Part shown: piece after piece, positions 13,155-18,246 of the stretch
Layout of the letters: the number at the start of each line of letters is the position of its first letter
Numbering within the stretch: the first letter of the stretch is position 1
IMG/VR virus record: IMGVR_UViG_3300017739_000122
Span: 1 to 23,052 of that record
DNA length: 23,052 nt
Strand: one strand, 5' to 3'
From: a virus
Notes under the pieces: model-generated
The model's database searches: none
The model's input: only the letters and a program-made list of their open reading frames with translations
Told to the model about the DNA's origin: nothing
Made by a program: the position numbers and the translations under genes

Positions 13155-13403
13155 TTAAATACCATAGTTCTTTTTGGGTCCTGTAAAACTGATGGACCTA
13201 TGTCTTTGTAAATTTTCGTGTTTCAAAACAATCCTTGCTGGTTCTGGTGCACCAATGAGTTTATTTTTTTCTAATGCAATAAATCTTACTTCTTCGAGAT
13301 AGCCGTCTTTGGTTTCTAAATATATTGGACAGTCAGATATGTTTGTGCCCTTCTCACCATCAGTGAACTTTCCGAGTATTTGTTGCAAGTCTCTTACTCT
13401 CAT
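13155..13403 (-). CDS. Small phage protein, unknown function
   Basis: An 82-aa protein with a perfect AGGAGG ribosome binding site four bases before ATG 13403. The N-terminus (MRVRDLQQILGKFTDGEKG) resembles small phage proteins of the type MKVKDLIEKL followed by a beta-rich body (CPIYLETKDGYLEEVRFIAL), which are widespread and uncharacterised. It ends 17 bases before the first deformylase start. It overlaps out of frame with the 58-aa gene upstream. Confidence 0.7.
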   Translation of the reverse strand: MRVRDLQQILGKFTDGEKGTNISDCPIYLETKDGYLEEVRFIALEKNKLIGAPEPARIVLKHENLQRHRSISFTGPKKNYGI

Positions 13404-13536
13404 CTATCCTCCTCACTATTGATTCTAATAACTCATACCATTTTTCTTTCCACATTTCCTTCATTGGTCCTGTAGTTTTATTATAGGTATTTGCTATATT
13501 ATTTAGTCTTCTCATTTCTAATTTTATAGAACTCAT
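13360..13536 (-). CDS. 58-aa basic protein overlapping both neighbours
   Basis: An ATG at 13536 preceded by AAGGAGG and four bases, inside the end of the exonuclease gene. The frame runs through the gap and 44 bases into the 82-aa gene. The product has KTTGPMKEMWKEKWYELLES, a Trp-containing amphipathic segment with a feel familiar from small marine-phage proteins, and a basic tail. The gap between the exonuclease and the 82-aa gene is otherwise empty, and the ribosome binding site is excellent, which supports it. A later start at 13515 is possible. Confidence 0.55.
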   Translation of the reverse strand: MSSIKLEMRRLNNIANTYNKTTGPMKEMWKEKWYELLESIVRRIDESKRLATNTRKVH

Positions 13537-14188
13537 CCACCCTCCTTAAAAAGTTATGTTTATATTTTTTGAACTCACTACCTTCAACCACAAACTCTTG
13601 GTAATAATTATCTTTGCTACACATCATAATCACACCCTTCGTTATTTGAGTGTTGAATAAAATGTTATGTGCCATTGCATACGCAGATAGCTGCATAAAA
13701 TAATCATCAATCCATTCTCTCTTTTTTGGTTTATTAGTTTGCTTGAAGTCTATAATTGCATCAGATCCTTTATGTATACCTACTAAATCTGTTTGGCCTG
13801 CGTATAGGCCTGGGTAGTATAAAGTACATTCTGTGCCGTAATATTCTGTAACATTGGATAAACCACTTTGAATAACTTGAGATGCCATATTATGTGCTTG
13901 TTTACCTACATTTGTTTCATCGAGGTAACCTTCTTCAAGAATATATTTTTCTAAGATCTTGTGCATAGCTGTGCCTCTTGCGCCTGATTCATCCACGATC
14001 CGCGTCGCTTCGGCCTCGCCTTTCGAAGCTCTCCAGTTGGCCAACGCTTCGCGCTTCTCGGCTGATTGCGTGGCATCTAATATTGTCGTAACGCTGGGTA
14101 ATTTTTCTTTATCAAAGACATAATGACGTTTACCATCTATTTTTTCTCGTTGAGTCTTCGGGTATCTATAACTATTATTTTTTTTCAT
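13499..14188 (-). CDS. PD-(D/E)XK exonuclease, Cas4/RecB-like
   Basis: A 229-aa protein with the RecB/Cas4-type nuclease signature: PSVTTIL at the N-terminus, GARGTAMHKILE (H76), the acidic word YGTECTLYYPGLYAGQTDLVG (E120, D134), AIIDFKQTNKPK (D147, K149) and the QxxxY motif QLSAYAMAH (Q166, Y170). There are no Cys ligands for an iron-sulfur cluster as in true Cas4. Phage members usually act as 5'-3' exonucleases in recombination or host DNA degradation. It lies between the 36-aa lipoprotein and the 58-aa gene, overlapping both, within the leftward nucleic-acid operon. Confidence 0.85.
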   Translation of the reverse strand: MKKNNSYRYPKTQREKIDGKRHYVFDKEKLPSVTTILDATQSAEKREALANWRASKGEAEATRIVDESGARGTAMHKILEKYILEEGYLDETNVGKQAHNMASQVIQSGLSNVTEYYGTECTLYYPGLYAGQTDLVGIHKGSDAIIDFKQTNKPKKREWIDDYFMQLSAYAMAHNILFNTQITKGVIMMCSKDNYYQEFVVEGSEFKKYKHNFLRRVDEFYKIRNEKTK

Positions 14189-14285
14189 TTGTTAGTATCC
14201 ATCTAAACATTGCTGTTGTTGGGTCGTAGCTGTCAAATTTGGCGCTACAACCAGTTAGTAATATAAGTATAATCAATATTCTCAT
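14175..14285 (-). CDS. 36-aa lipoprotein
   Basis: ATG 14285 overlaps the preceding stop as ATGA. The protein is a short hydrophobic signal (MRILIILILL), a good lipobox LTGC (cleavage before C13), then 24 residues ending FRWILTNEKK. It would be exported, lipidated and anchored to a membrane. Tiny phage lipoproteins include Rz1-type outer spanins and superinfection-exclusion lipoproteins. The location inside a DNA-metabolism operon, away from the late genes, fits exclusion or an early membrane role better than lysis. The role is inference; the lipobox is clear. Confidence 0.65.
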   Translation of the reverse strand: MRILIILILLTGCSAKFDSYDPTTAMFRWILTNEKK

Positions 14286-14686
14286 TTTAATTTTACTCCA
14301 TCTTTTAGTTTTAAGTCACCCACCTTTTTACTTTTAAATTTAGTATTATTAAAGTGAGTCGTTGTAGGTAGATCTTTATCATACCATTCGGGTTTTATCT
14401 TACTAAGATTCCAGGCCCAATATGAACCATCTTTAAACTTACATACATAACCAGGGATTTTACCATTGGCATTGGTCACTAGATAGTCATACTTCATCTT
14501 TTCGATCAGCGATCCGTCGAAGTCTTGCGGGTTATACTTTTCACGATTCTTTAATTCCATAACGTAGTTAGTATTTTGTACATCAATCGGGCTCATAGGG
14601 TCGTAGACTCTATTGATAGGGTCTTTACTAAATACAGAGCCATTCAACTCGTGTATCATTTCATTTTGGGTTTTATTCCAACTCAT
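14282..14686 (-). CDS. Nuclease-like protein with ELK motif
   Basis: A 134-aa protein coupled at both ends by ATGA overlaps. It has PIDVQNTNYVMELKNREKY (D35, E44, K46), then DFDGSLIEKMKYDYL and a beta-rich part with YVCKFKDGSYWAW. Acidic residues followed by hydrophobics-E-L-K, then a second Lys in a helix, is the outline of a compact PD-(D/E)XK fold, and marine phages carry similar small proteins. Catalysis cannot be proven from motif spacing alone. It could be a structure-specific endonuclease working with the Cas4/RecB-like exonuclease two genes on. Confidence 0.6.
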   Translation of the reverse strand: MSWNKTQNEMIHELNGSVFSKDPINRVYDPMSPIDVQNTNYVMELKNREKYNPQDFDGSLIEKMKYDYLVTNANGKIPGYVCKFKDGSYWAWNLSKIKPEWYDKDLPTTTHFNNTKFKSKKVGDLKLKDGVKLK

Positions 14687-15129
14687 TCTAAACTCCTTAT
14701 CTCCTTATATTCTTTAAGATTTACAACCTTATCATTTAAAATTCTTTCTTTACCTTTAGTGTAGTGATCTATGATTTGTTGTATTTTTTCTAGTTTGGTG
14801 TGGGCGTAGGGAAAGAGTAAAATACACACGTATAACGCGTCTCTAAAAGTACAACGCCATTTGTATTGCATTAAAAAATTTGTCCCATCTTTACGTAAAC
14901 CTTTTCGAGGCTTTCGTACCACGGTCCCGCAACCGAGAACTTCGTGGACCCAACGGACAACAGACTCATCGGTCATTGTAATTTCCATACTTAATCTTAA
15001 ACTATTAGACACTCTATATCCTTCACCTTTATGTTTCTTTTTCTTTTCAGGTCTTCGGGTGTAATAGATACTACCCTCACCATCAAAAAGTCCAGCGATG
15101 TAAGCTGCTTCTTCATTCGTTATCGTCAT
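14683..15129 (-). CDS. LAGLIDADG endonuclease-like protein
   Basis: A 148-aa protein with one LAGLIDADG motif, AYIAGLFDGEGSIYY (9-23), including the metal-binding acidic residue of GLFDGEGS. It is followed by MTDESVVRWVHEVLGCGTVV, YKWRCTFRDALYVC and a helical tail, in line with single-motif homing endonucleases that work as homodimers. It is free-standing: its start overlaps the stop of the gene before by 17 bases and its stop overlaps the next start as ATGA, so it is not inside an intron or intein. It may be a mobile gene that has settled into the operon, or a domesticated nuclease or DNA-binding protein. Confidence 0.8.
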   Translation of the reverse strand: MTITNEEAAYIAGLFDGEGSIYYTRRPEKKKKHKGEGYRVSNSLRLSMEITMTDESVVRWVHEVLGCGTVVRKPRKGLRKDGTNFLMQYKWRCTFRDALYVCILLFPYAHTKLEKIQQIIDHYTKGKERILNDKVVNLKEYKEIRSLE

Positions 15130-15268
15130 AGATTATTCTCTCTTTGCCGTCGTAATCCATATAATAACCTACGATTTTCTTCTTTCTTTTATATTTTTTC
15201 TTGGATTCGATTTTTTTACTTTTAAATTTTGGTGTTTTCAGTTCCTTGGCTACAGGGTTCTTGCTCAC
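15113..15268 (-). CDS. Small very basic protein, GTG start
   Basis: A 51-aa frame starting GTG at 15268, where GTGA overlaps the stop of the zinc-motif gene, so coupling supports the start. The product begins SKNPVAKELKTPKFKSKK, continues with a Lys-rich stretch KKKYKRKKK and ends in an acidic tail (YYMDYDGKERIIYDDNE). I recall the NP-AKEL-PKFK word from small marine-phage proteins of unknown function. Nucleic-acid or ribosome binding is plausible from its charge. Confidence 0.65.
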   Translation of the reverse strand: MSKNPVAKELKTPKFKSKKIESKKKYKRKKKIVGYYMDYDGKERIIYDDNE

Positions 15269-15450
15269 TGCAGCCTCGCTGACGCTGCTAATTCCTGCAG
15301 CTCTTCTAACGTTGGTTCTTCTAATGGAAGCTCACCTTCTGATTTACATTTATCACATTGAACAACCATATTCTTTGCGATTTTATTATATCCATTACCC
15401 TTACATTCAGGACAGATATACTTGTGATTAGCTACTTTTATCTTTTCCAT
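15265..15450 (-). CDS. Small zinc-binding protein with CxxC pairs
   Basis: A 61-aa protein with two Cys pairs: YICPECKGNGY (C13, C16) and VVQCDKCKSEGE (C32, C35), like one DnaJ-type CxxCxGxG zinc unit, followed by an acidic helix (EEPTLEELQELAASARLQ). It likely binds one zinc ion and mediates protein or nucleic-acid contact. The start overlaps the ribbon-helix-helix gene by 23 bases, and the stop overlaps the next GTG. Confidence 0.7.
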   Translation of the reverse strand: MEKIKVANHKYICPECKGNGYNKIAKNMVVQCDKCKSEGELPLEEPTLEELQELAASARLQ

Positions 15451-15601
15451 TTTTCTTTACACCTTTGTTATCTAAAAAAAATCTAATAAGTCTTCCAATC
15501 ATTTTAGATCTTGTTCTATTTGTCTTATTTGCAAGTACACCCAGTTGTTCCCAATCTTCGCGTGGAACAGAAAGCGACTTGTATTTAGCTGGATCAGCCA
15601 T
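15428..15601 (-). CDS. Ribbon-helix-helix-like DNA-binding protein
   Basis: A 57-aa protein, MADPAKYKSLSVPREDWEQL followed by GVLANKTNRTRSKMIGRLIR and a short basic tail. A beta-strand KSLSVP, then helix, TNRTRSK turn and helix is the Arc/MetJ/CopG outline. Such proteins bind DNA operators as dimers, usually palindromes or direct repeats. It is one of the first genes after the 16.07 kb promoter, so it is a candidate ligand for that promoter's palindrome or for the TATGGGA, AAAACGTAAG or TGTGCCA sites. The assignment to any site is inference. Confidence 0.7.
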   Translation of the reverse strand: MADPAKYKSLSVPREDWEQLGVLANKTNRTRSKMIGRLIRFFLDNKGVKKNGKDKSS

Positions 15602-15809
15602 TGTTTCTTCCTTTTGTTATTGTTGATACGTGATTATTCTTTTTATTTCTATACTCTATAAAATATCTTTTCTTGGGGTCAAGTTTACGTTGTAGTTTTT
15701 TAAAAGACATTGCTTGCATCTCTTGGGTTTCACCCACGTATACAGAATCATCCCCATTAACTACTTTTTTGTCTTCGCTTAACTCTCTTACTTTGTAAGA
15801 ATATCTCAT
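15594..15809 (-). CDS. Small protein, first gene of the 16-kb promoter unit
   Basis: A 71-aa basic protein (RYSYKVRELSEDKKVVNG at the N-terminus, AMSFKKLQRKLDPKKRYFIE in the middle). A beta-alpha-beta outline is possible. No known domain is seen. An AGAAAGGAAAT stretch precedes its ATG. Its stop overlaps the RHH gene start by eight bases. It follows a long structured leader, so its expression may be controlled at RNA level. Confidence 0.6.
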   Translation of the reverse strand: MRYSYKVRELSEDKKVVNGDDSVYVGETQEMQAMSFKKLQRKLDPKKRYFIEYRNKKNNHVSTITKGRNNG

Positions 15810-15849
15810 ATTTCCTTTCTTATTATTGTTCTTCTCATATTTTAATAAC

Positions 15850-16030
15850 TCTGCCTGGTGGGATTACGTTGGTACGGCACCCACAATTTTTCCCGAAGCG
15901 TCCAACTATTCATATAAATGAAAGAGATGGTCGGTACTAAAAACCACTTCCGGTGTCTTCAGCCACTCGGCCGTAACCCTCCGGTTGTGTGCATTACACC
16001 CGCTTAAGCGTTGTTCTGCCACAAAGCTTA
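15850..16030 (-). ncRNA. Candidate structured leader or ncRNA upstream of the 71-aa gene
   Basis: The gap 15810-16178 has no credible gene. Between the promoter at 16068-16095 and the ATG at 15809 lies a GC-richer stretch with several small complementarities. On the minus strand these are AACC-ggag-GGTT, GGCC-gagt-GGCT, GTGT-aatg-CACAC and TTCAT-ttat-ATGAA. There is also a crossing pair, GTTGG with CCAAC and GTGGG with CCCAC (+ strand 15902-15906/15868-15872 and 15880-15884/15858-15862), which could form an H-type pseudoknot. A word GCCGAGTGGCTGAAG resembles a tRNA D-arm, but no T-arm or acceptor stem follows. A leader riboregulator is possible; the evidence is weaker than for 9639-9855. Confidence 0.35.
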
Positions 16031-16051
16031 ACTAAATTGCAATTTAGTTAA
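16028..16051. promoter_or_regulatory. 24-bp perfect palindrome (probable operator)
   Basis: TTAACTAAATTG joined directly to its exact reverse complement CAATTTAGTTAA, with no spacer. It lies about 10-33 bases downstream of the predicted start of the leftward promoter, a roadblock position for a dimeric repressor. In RNA it would make a loopless and therefore poor hairpin, so a DNA-binding site is the likelier reading. Confidence 0.7.
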
Positions 16052-16061
16052 TTTGAGTATG

Positions 16062-16095
16062 TATGGGAATATATACTAAAAAAAATACTTTGCAA
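16062..16095 (-). promoter_or_regulatory. Promoter with TATGGGA motif for the 11.7-15.8 kb operon
   Basis: Reading leftward, TTGCAA (16095-16090), 16 bases, TATATT (16073-16068), then CCCATA. The TATGGGA word on the + strand (16062-16068) overlaps the end of the -10, the same arrangement as at 8.5 and 9.1 kb. Confidence 0.6.
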
Positions 16096-16145
16096 GTGTT
16101 ATTTTTTTATTATAAAAGAAAGATCTCTTCTCACACCTTTTGTTT

Positions 16146-16169
16146 GTTCGTCCCTTTCTTGGGACGGAC
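16146..16169 (-). terminator. Hairpin after the 80-aa gene (terminator-like)
   Basis: GTCCGTCCC-aagaaa-GGGACGAAC read leftward, a 9-bp stem with one G-T pair, ten bases after the stop of the replication operon's last gene. There is no clear T-run behind it, so it may be a weak or Rho-assisted terminator, or an mRNA-stabilising hairpin. Confidence 0.45.
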
Positions 16170-16178
16170 AGACATCTA

Positions 16179-16421
16179 TTAAGATTCTACTTTAGGTTGA
16201 GTTCTTGGTAGAGATATTTTGTAAGGATGGCACTCAAATTTGATATATATGTCGTGTTTGTTTACTTCTTTTCGCCCTAATTCAGCTATCTTTTTTCCGC
16301 TTTCTTCATAGCCTGCAATCATACACCCATATTGGTCATAAAACCTGTCGGGCCATATGTATGGATCCATACAAGTTTTTTGTATTGCAGAACATAAATA
16401 TAAAATTAAAACTACGTCCAT
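16179..16421 (-). CDS. Small Cys-containing membrane or exported protein
   Basis: An 80-aa protein with a hydrophobic N-terminus (MDVVLILYLCSAIQ), then four further acidic, basic and aromatic blocks with Cys at 10, 17, 33 and 64 (CMIAGYEESGKKIAELGRKE). It could be exported with two disulfides, or membrane-anchored. I recall the CMIAGYEES and NKHDIYIKFEC words from marine-phage proteins of unknown role. The start overlaps the previous stop as TAATG, and it closes the replication operon. Confidence 0.65.
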   Translation of the reverse strand: MDVVLILYLCSAIQKTCMDPYIWPDRFYDQYGCMIAGYEESGKKIAELGRKEVNKHDIYIKFECHPYKISLPRTQPKVES

Positions 16422-16561
16422 TATTTTCCTTGTCCCCGGTAAAGCTTAAAATTTTTTCGTTTCTTTTTGTTCATTTTTTGCAAGCTTGGTCTACGTCCAA
16501 TACTTGTTTTGTTAAAGATAGGTTCGTGTGGTGTAAAATTTTTAAAGTTTTGTTTCGCCAT
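16421..16561 (-). CDS. Small basic protein with KTSIGRRP motif
   Basis: A 46-aa very basic protein with the words FNKTSIGRRPSLQKMNKKKR and a YRGQG ending. This combination is, from memory, one of the commonest tiny proteins of marine phages; its function is unknown. ATG 16561 lies within the end of the zinc-ribbon gene upstream (20-base overlap), and its stop overlaps the next start by one base. Confidence 0.7.
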   Translation of the reverse strand: MAKQNFKNFTPHEPIFNKTSIGRRPSLQKMNKKKRKNFKLYRGQGK

Positions 16562-16766
16562 CGTCGTCTACCCATTCTTTTACAAAAGGTTTTGCACCTT
16601 TTGGAGATGTTATTGCTGGTAAATAAGTTATCTTACCATTAACGTGCTGCTCCAAATCAACACCACAATTCATACACCTAAATAATTCTTTGGATAGACC
16701 TATTAATAAAGTAAATTCATTACACGTTGGGCATTTGCCATTTACAATTTCAGCAGTTAATCTCAT
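16542..16766 (-). CDS. Zinc-ribbon protein
   Basis: A 74-aa protein from ATG 16766 (a GTG one codon earlier is also possible; either overlaps the upstream stop). Its CPTC pair is at about residues 12-15 and its CMNC pair at about 31-34, each in a beta-turn context typical of a zinc ribbon, followed by DLEQHVNGKITYLP and an acidic tail. Small phage zinc ribbons often bind nucleic acid or RNA polymerase. No specific partner can be named. Confidence 0.7.
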   Translation of the reverse strand: MRLTAEIVNGKCPTCNEFTLLIGLSKELFRCMNCGVDLEQHVNGKITYLPAITSPKGAKPFVKEWVDDDGETKL

Positions 16767-16978
16767 CACTCAAGTATTAACGACTTTATTGACAAACTTC
16801 CATCAATATTTTTCTCTAATTGTGCCTTAGATTTAATGCATTTATAGGATATATCATTCTGTATTGTTCTAGTGGCCTCACGTTTATGTTTTAAACAAAC
16901 GCTCATTGACTCTTGAATACGATGCTCTTTGATCTCAGGTCCTATAAACATTAAAAGGGCTACAATTTCTGCGATCAT
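16766..16978 (-). CDS. Small protein with N-terminal hydrophobic segment
   Basis: A 70-aa protein whose first 14 residues (MIAEIVALLMFIGP) are hydrophobic. A charged helical part follows with C28 and C47 (MSVCLKHKREATR, SYKCIKSKAQLEKN) and the hydrophilic C-terminus SLSIKSLILE. It is possibly exported or membrane-anchored, with one disulfide. The start overlaps the previous stop as ATGA. Function is unknown. Confidence 0.65.
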   Translation of the reverse strand: MIAEIVALLMFIGPEIKEHRIQESMSVCLKHKREATRTIQNDISYKCIKSKAQLEKNIDGSLSIKSLILE

Positions 16979-17139
16979 AATACCTTACCTTTGTTTGGTC
17001 CGTATTTAATTCTGTATTTATGTGTACCTGTGCCATTGATCTCTACTTCTTGTTTAAGATCTTTTACGTAACTCATTTGTTTTGCCTTCTTCTCTTGATC
17101 AGAGATATAGTCTAAAATTTTTCTAGTGACTCTTTCCAT
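16975..17139 (-). CDS. 54-aa charged protein, unknown function
   Basis: A 54-aa frame from ATG 17139, inside the end of the 130-aa gene (17-base overlap), with stop ATGA-coupled to the next gene. The product is a charged helix (MERVTRKILDYISDQEKKAK) followed by a beta-rich segment (EVEINGTGTHKYRIKYGPNK). No domain is recognised. Tight coupling on both sides makes it credible. Confidence 0.6.
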   Translation of the reverse strand: MERVTRKILDYISDQEKKAKQMSYVKDLKQEVEINGTGTHKYRIKYGPNKGKVL

Positions 17140-17515
17140 TCGCTCTTACCTTATCTTTTAAAACTTCTATATCTACCAAAGCTTTTTCCATTTGTTTTTG
17201 TAAGAATTGAATATTAACTTTGTTGTGCATCATATCTTCAATTCTTTTTTCTATCTTCTCGGTGGTCTTATAAAGATCCTCCAACAACATCAGCTGTTCC
17301 TGGTCCACGGGTAACTGTTCGGACTTCTTTAATAAATCAGCTTGCATCAGTTCACGTGATGTCTCCAACGATACTAATCGCCCAGTCAATTCTGTGTAAC
17401 CGATCACGCCCATTGCGACGAGAACGATCAAACTGGCAACCGTCTTCATTGGCATCTGCACGGAAGCCGATTCTGAGATGTTGAGTGGTTTGTTAGTAGG
17501 CACTTGGTCCTCCAC
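17123..17515 (-). CDS. Membrane-anchored coiled-coil protein
   Basis: A 130-aa protein starting GTG (17515). A short cytoplasmic lead of about 22 residues precedes one membrane helix (about 23-42, MKTVASLIVLVAMGVIGYTE). A long charged coiled coil follows, with LPVDQEQLMLLEDLYK, IEKRIEDMMHNKVNIQFLQK and a basic end. The layout (one inner-membrane helix plus extended coiled coil) recalls i-spanin-like or membrane-tether proteins, but the position in the replication operon suggests attachment of replication or DNA to the membrane instead. Both readings are inference. Confidence 0.7.
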   Translation of the reverse strand: MEDQVPTNKPLNISESASVQMPMKTVASLIVLVAMGVIGYTELTGRLVSLETSRELMQADLLKKSEQLPVDQEQLMLLEDLYKTTEKIEKRIEDMMHNKVNIQFLQKQMEKALVDIEVLKDKVRANGKSH

Positions 17516-17591
17516 ACAAAGCTAGTGATATAATAAGAATAATTAATATTCCTGTAAAATAATAATTCATCCTGGCTACCTCTATTGTCAT
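17493..17591 (-). CDS. Small single-helix membrane peptide
   Basis: A frame with starts at ATG 17591 (32 aa) or ATG 17570 (25 aa, with CCAGG upstream). It encodes a hydrophobic segment ILIILIISLALCGG and ends PSAY. It overlaps the 130-aa membrane protein's start by 23 bases and fills the gap after the 212-aa gene. The sequence before the Cys (LALC) is not a good lipobox, so a plain membrane peptide is more likely. Its small size makes it uncertain. Confidence 0.45.
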   Translation of the reverse strand: MTIEVARMNYYFTGILIILIISLALCGGPSAY

Positions 17592-17607
17592 AGCCCAGCA
17601 GTTTACA

Positions 17608-18246
17608 CTATTTGTCTTCTATTTTGTAGAACATTTTGTCCGAATCCTCTGTGATCCAGCCTTTATTTTCAACATTCCATTCCGTAGTTTGGACCTTATA
17701 ATCTGGTATGTTGTCTCTTGTGGTAAAATTACTAATATTCCAAAGAATACGATTATTAGGTTGAATTGAATAATTACCATTATCAAGAGCCATAACGTGT
17801 CCACACTTATGCTCGTGAGGAATCTCGCTGTGCTCAGTATCCAGGATATTACTTTCCGGATGGCACCAATCAATGGTGAACATATACTCACCATAATATA
17901 ATTTCTTATCTTTTCCGAAGTATTTACCGCGTTGAGATGTTAGATAATTAAACATATGCACACTAGGATAATAGCTAAAGCTATTCCACAGCTGAAGGGC
18001 GTCAACTGGCATATCCGGCACTGATTTTCTGTCAAATTCTTTTTGAAAAAACGCACTGATAGGCAGTCTAAAAAAGACCGCACCGTTTGGTAGCATAATG
18101 TGAAATAATGTTGCCGCTCCTGCCATACTGGTAAGACCGAAGACCACGCATTCTTCACTTTCTCCGTGATGTTTTTTAAAGTCATAAAGATACTCCTTCC
18201 GTACTTTACAATAAATGGGTGGTATATCTGCATTTAATAAAGCCAT
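17608..18246 (-). CDS. Conserved-type 212-aa protein next to PolA, unknown function
   Basis: A soluble, aromatic-rich protein (MALLNADIPPIYCKVRKEYL, HHGESEECVVFGLTSM, NGAVFFRLPISAF, then QLWNSFSYYPSVHMF and TIDWCHPESN) with several His and Cys residues (HSEIPHEHKCGHV). I recall very similar proteins beside polA in marine phages, but none with a function. It starts with a TAATG overlap at the polA stop, suggesting stoichiometric coupling to replication. The His/Cys-rich loop could bind metal. Confidence 0.75.
   Translation of the reverse strand: MALLNADIPPIYCKVRKEYLYDFKKHHGESEECVVFGLTSMAGAATLFHIMLPNGAVFFRLPISAFFQKEFDRKSVPDMPVDALQLWNSFSYYPSVHMFNYLTSQRGKYFGKDKKLYYGEYMFTIDWCHPESNILDTEHSEIPHEHKCGHVMALDNGNYSIQPNNRILWNISNFTTRDNIPDYKVQTTEWNVENKGWITEDSDKMFYKIEDK

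Noticed and set aside
15930-16000. tRNA-like word GCCGAGTGGCTGAAG on the minus strand
   Set aside because: It resembles a Ser/Leu tRNA D-arm, but no acceptor stem, anticodon arm or T-arm of the right spacing follows.
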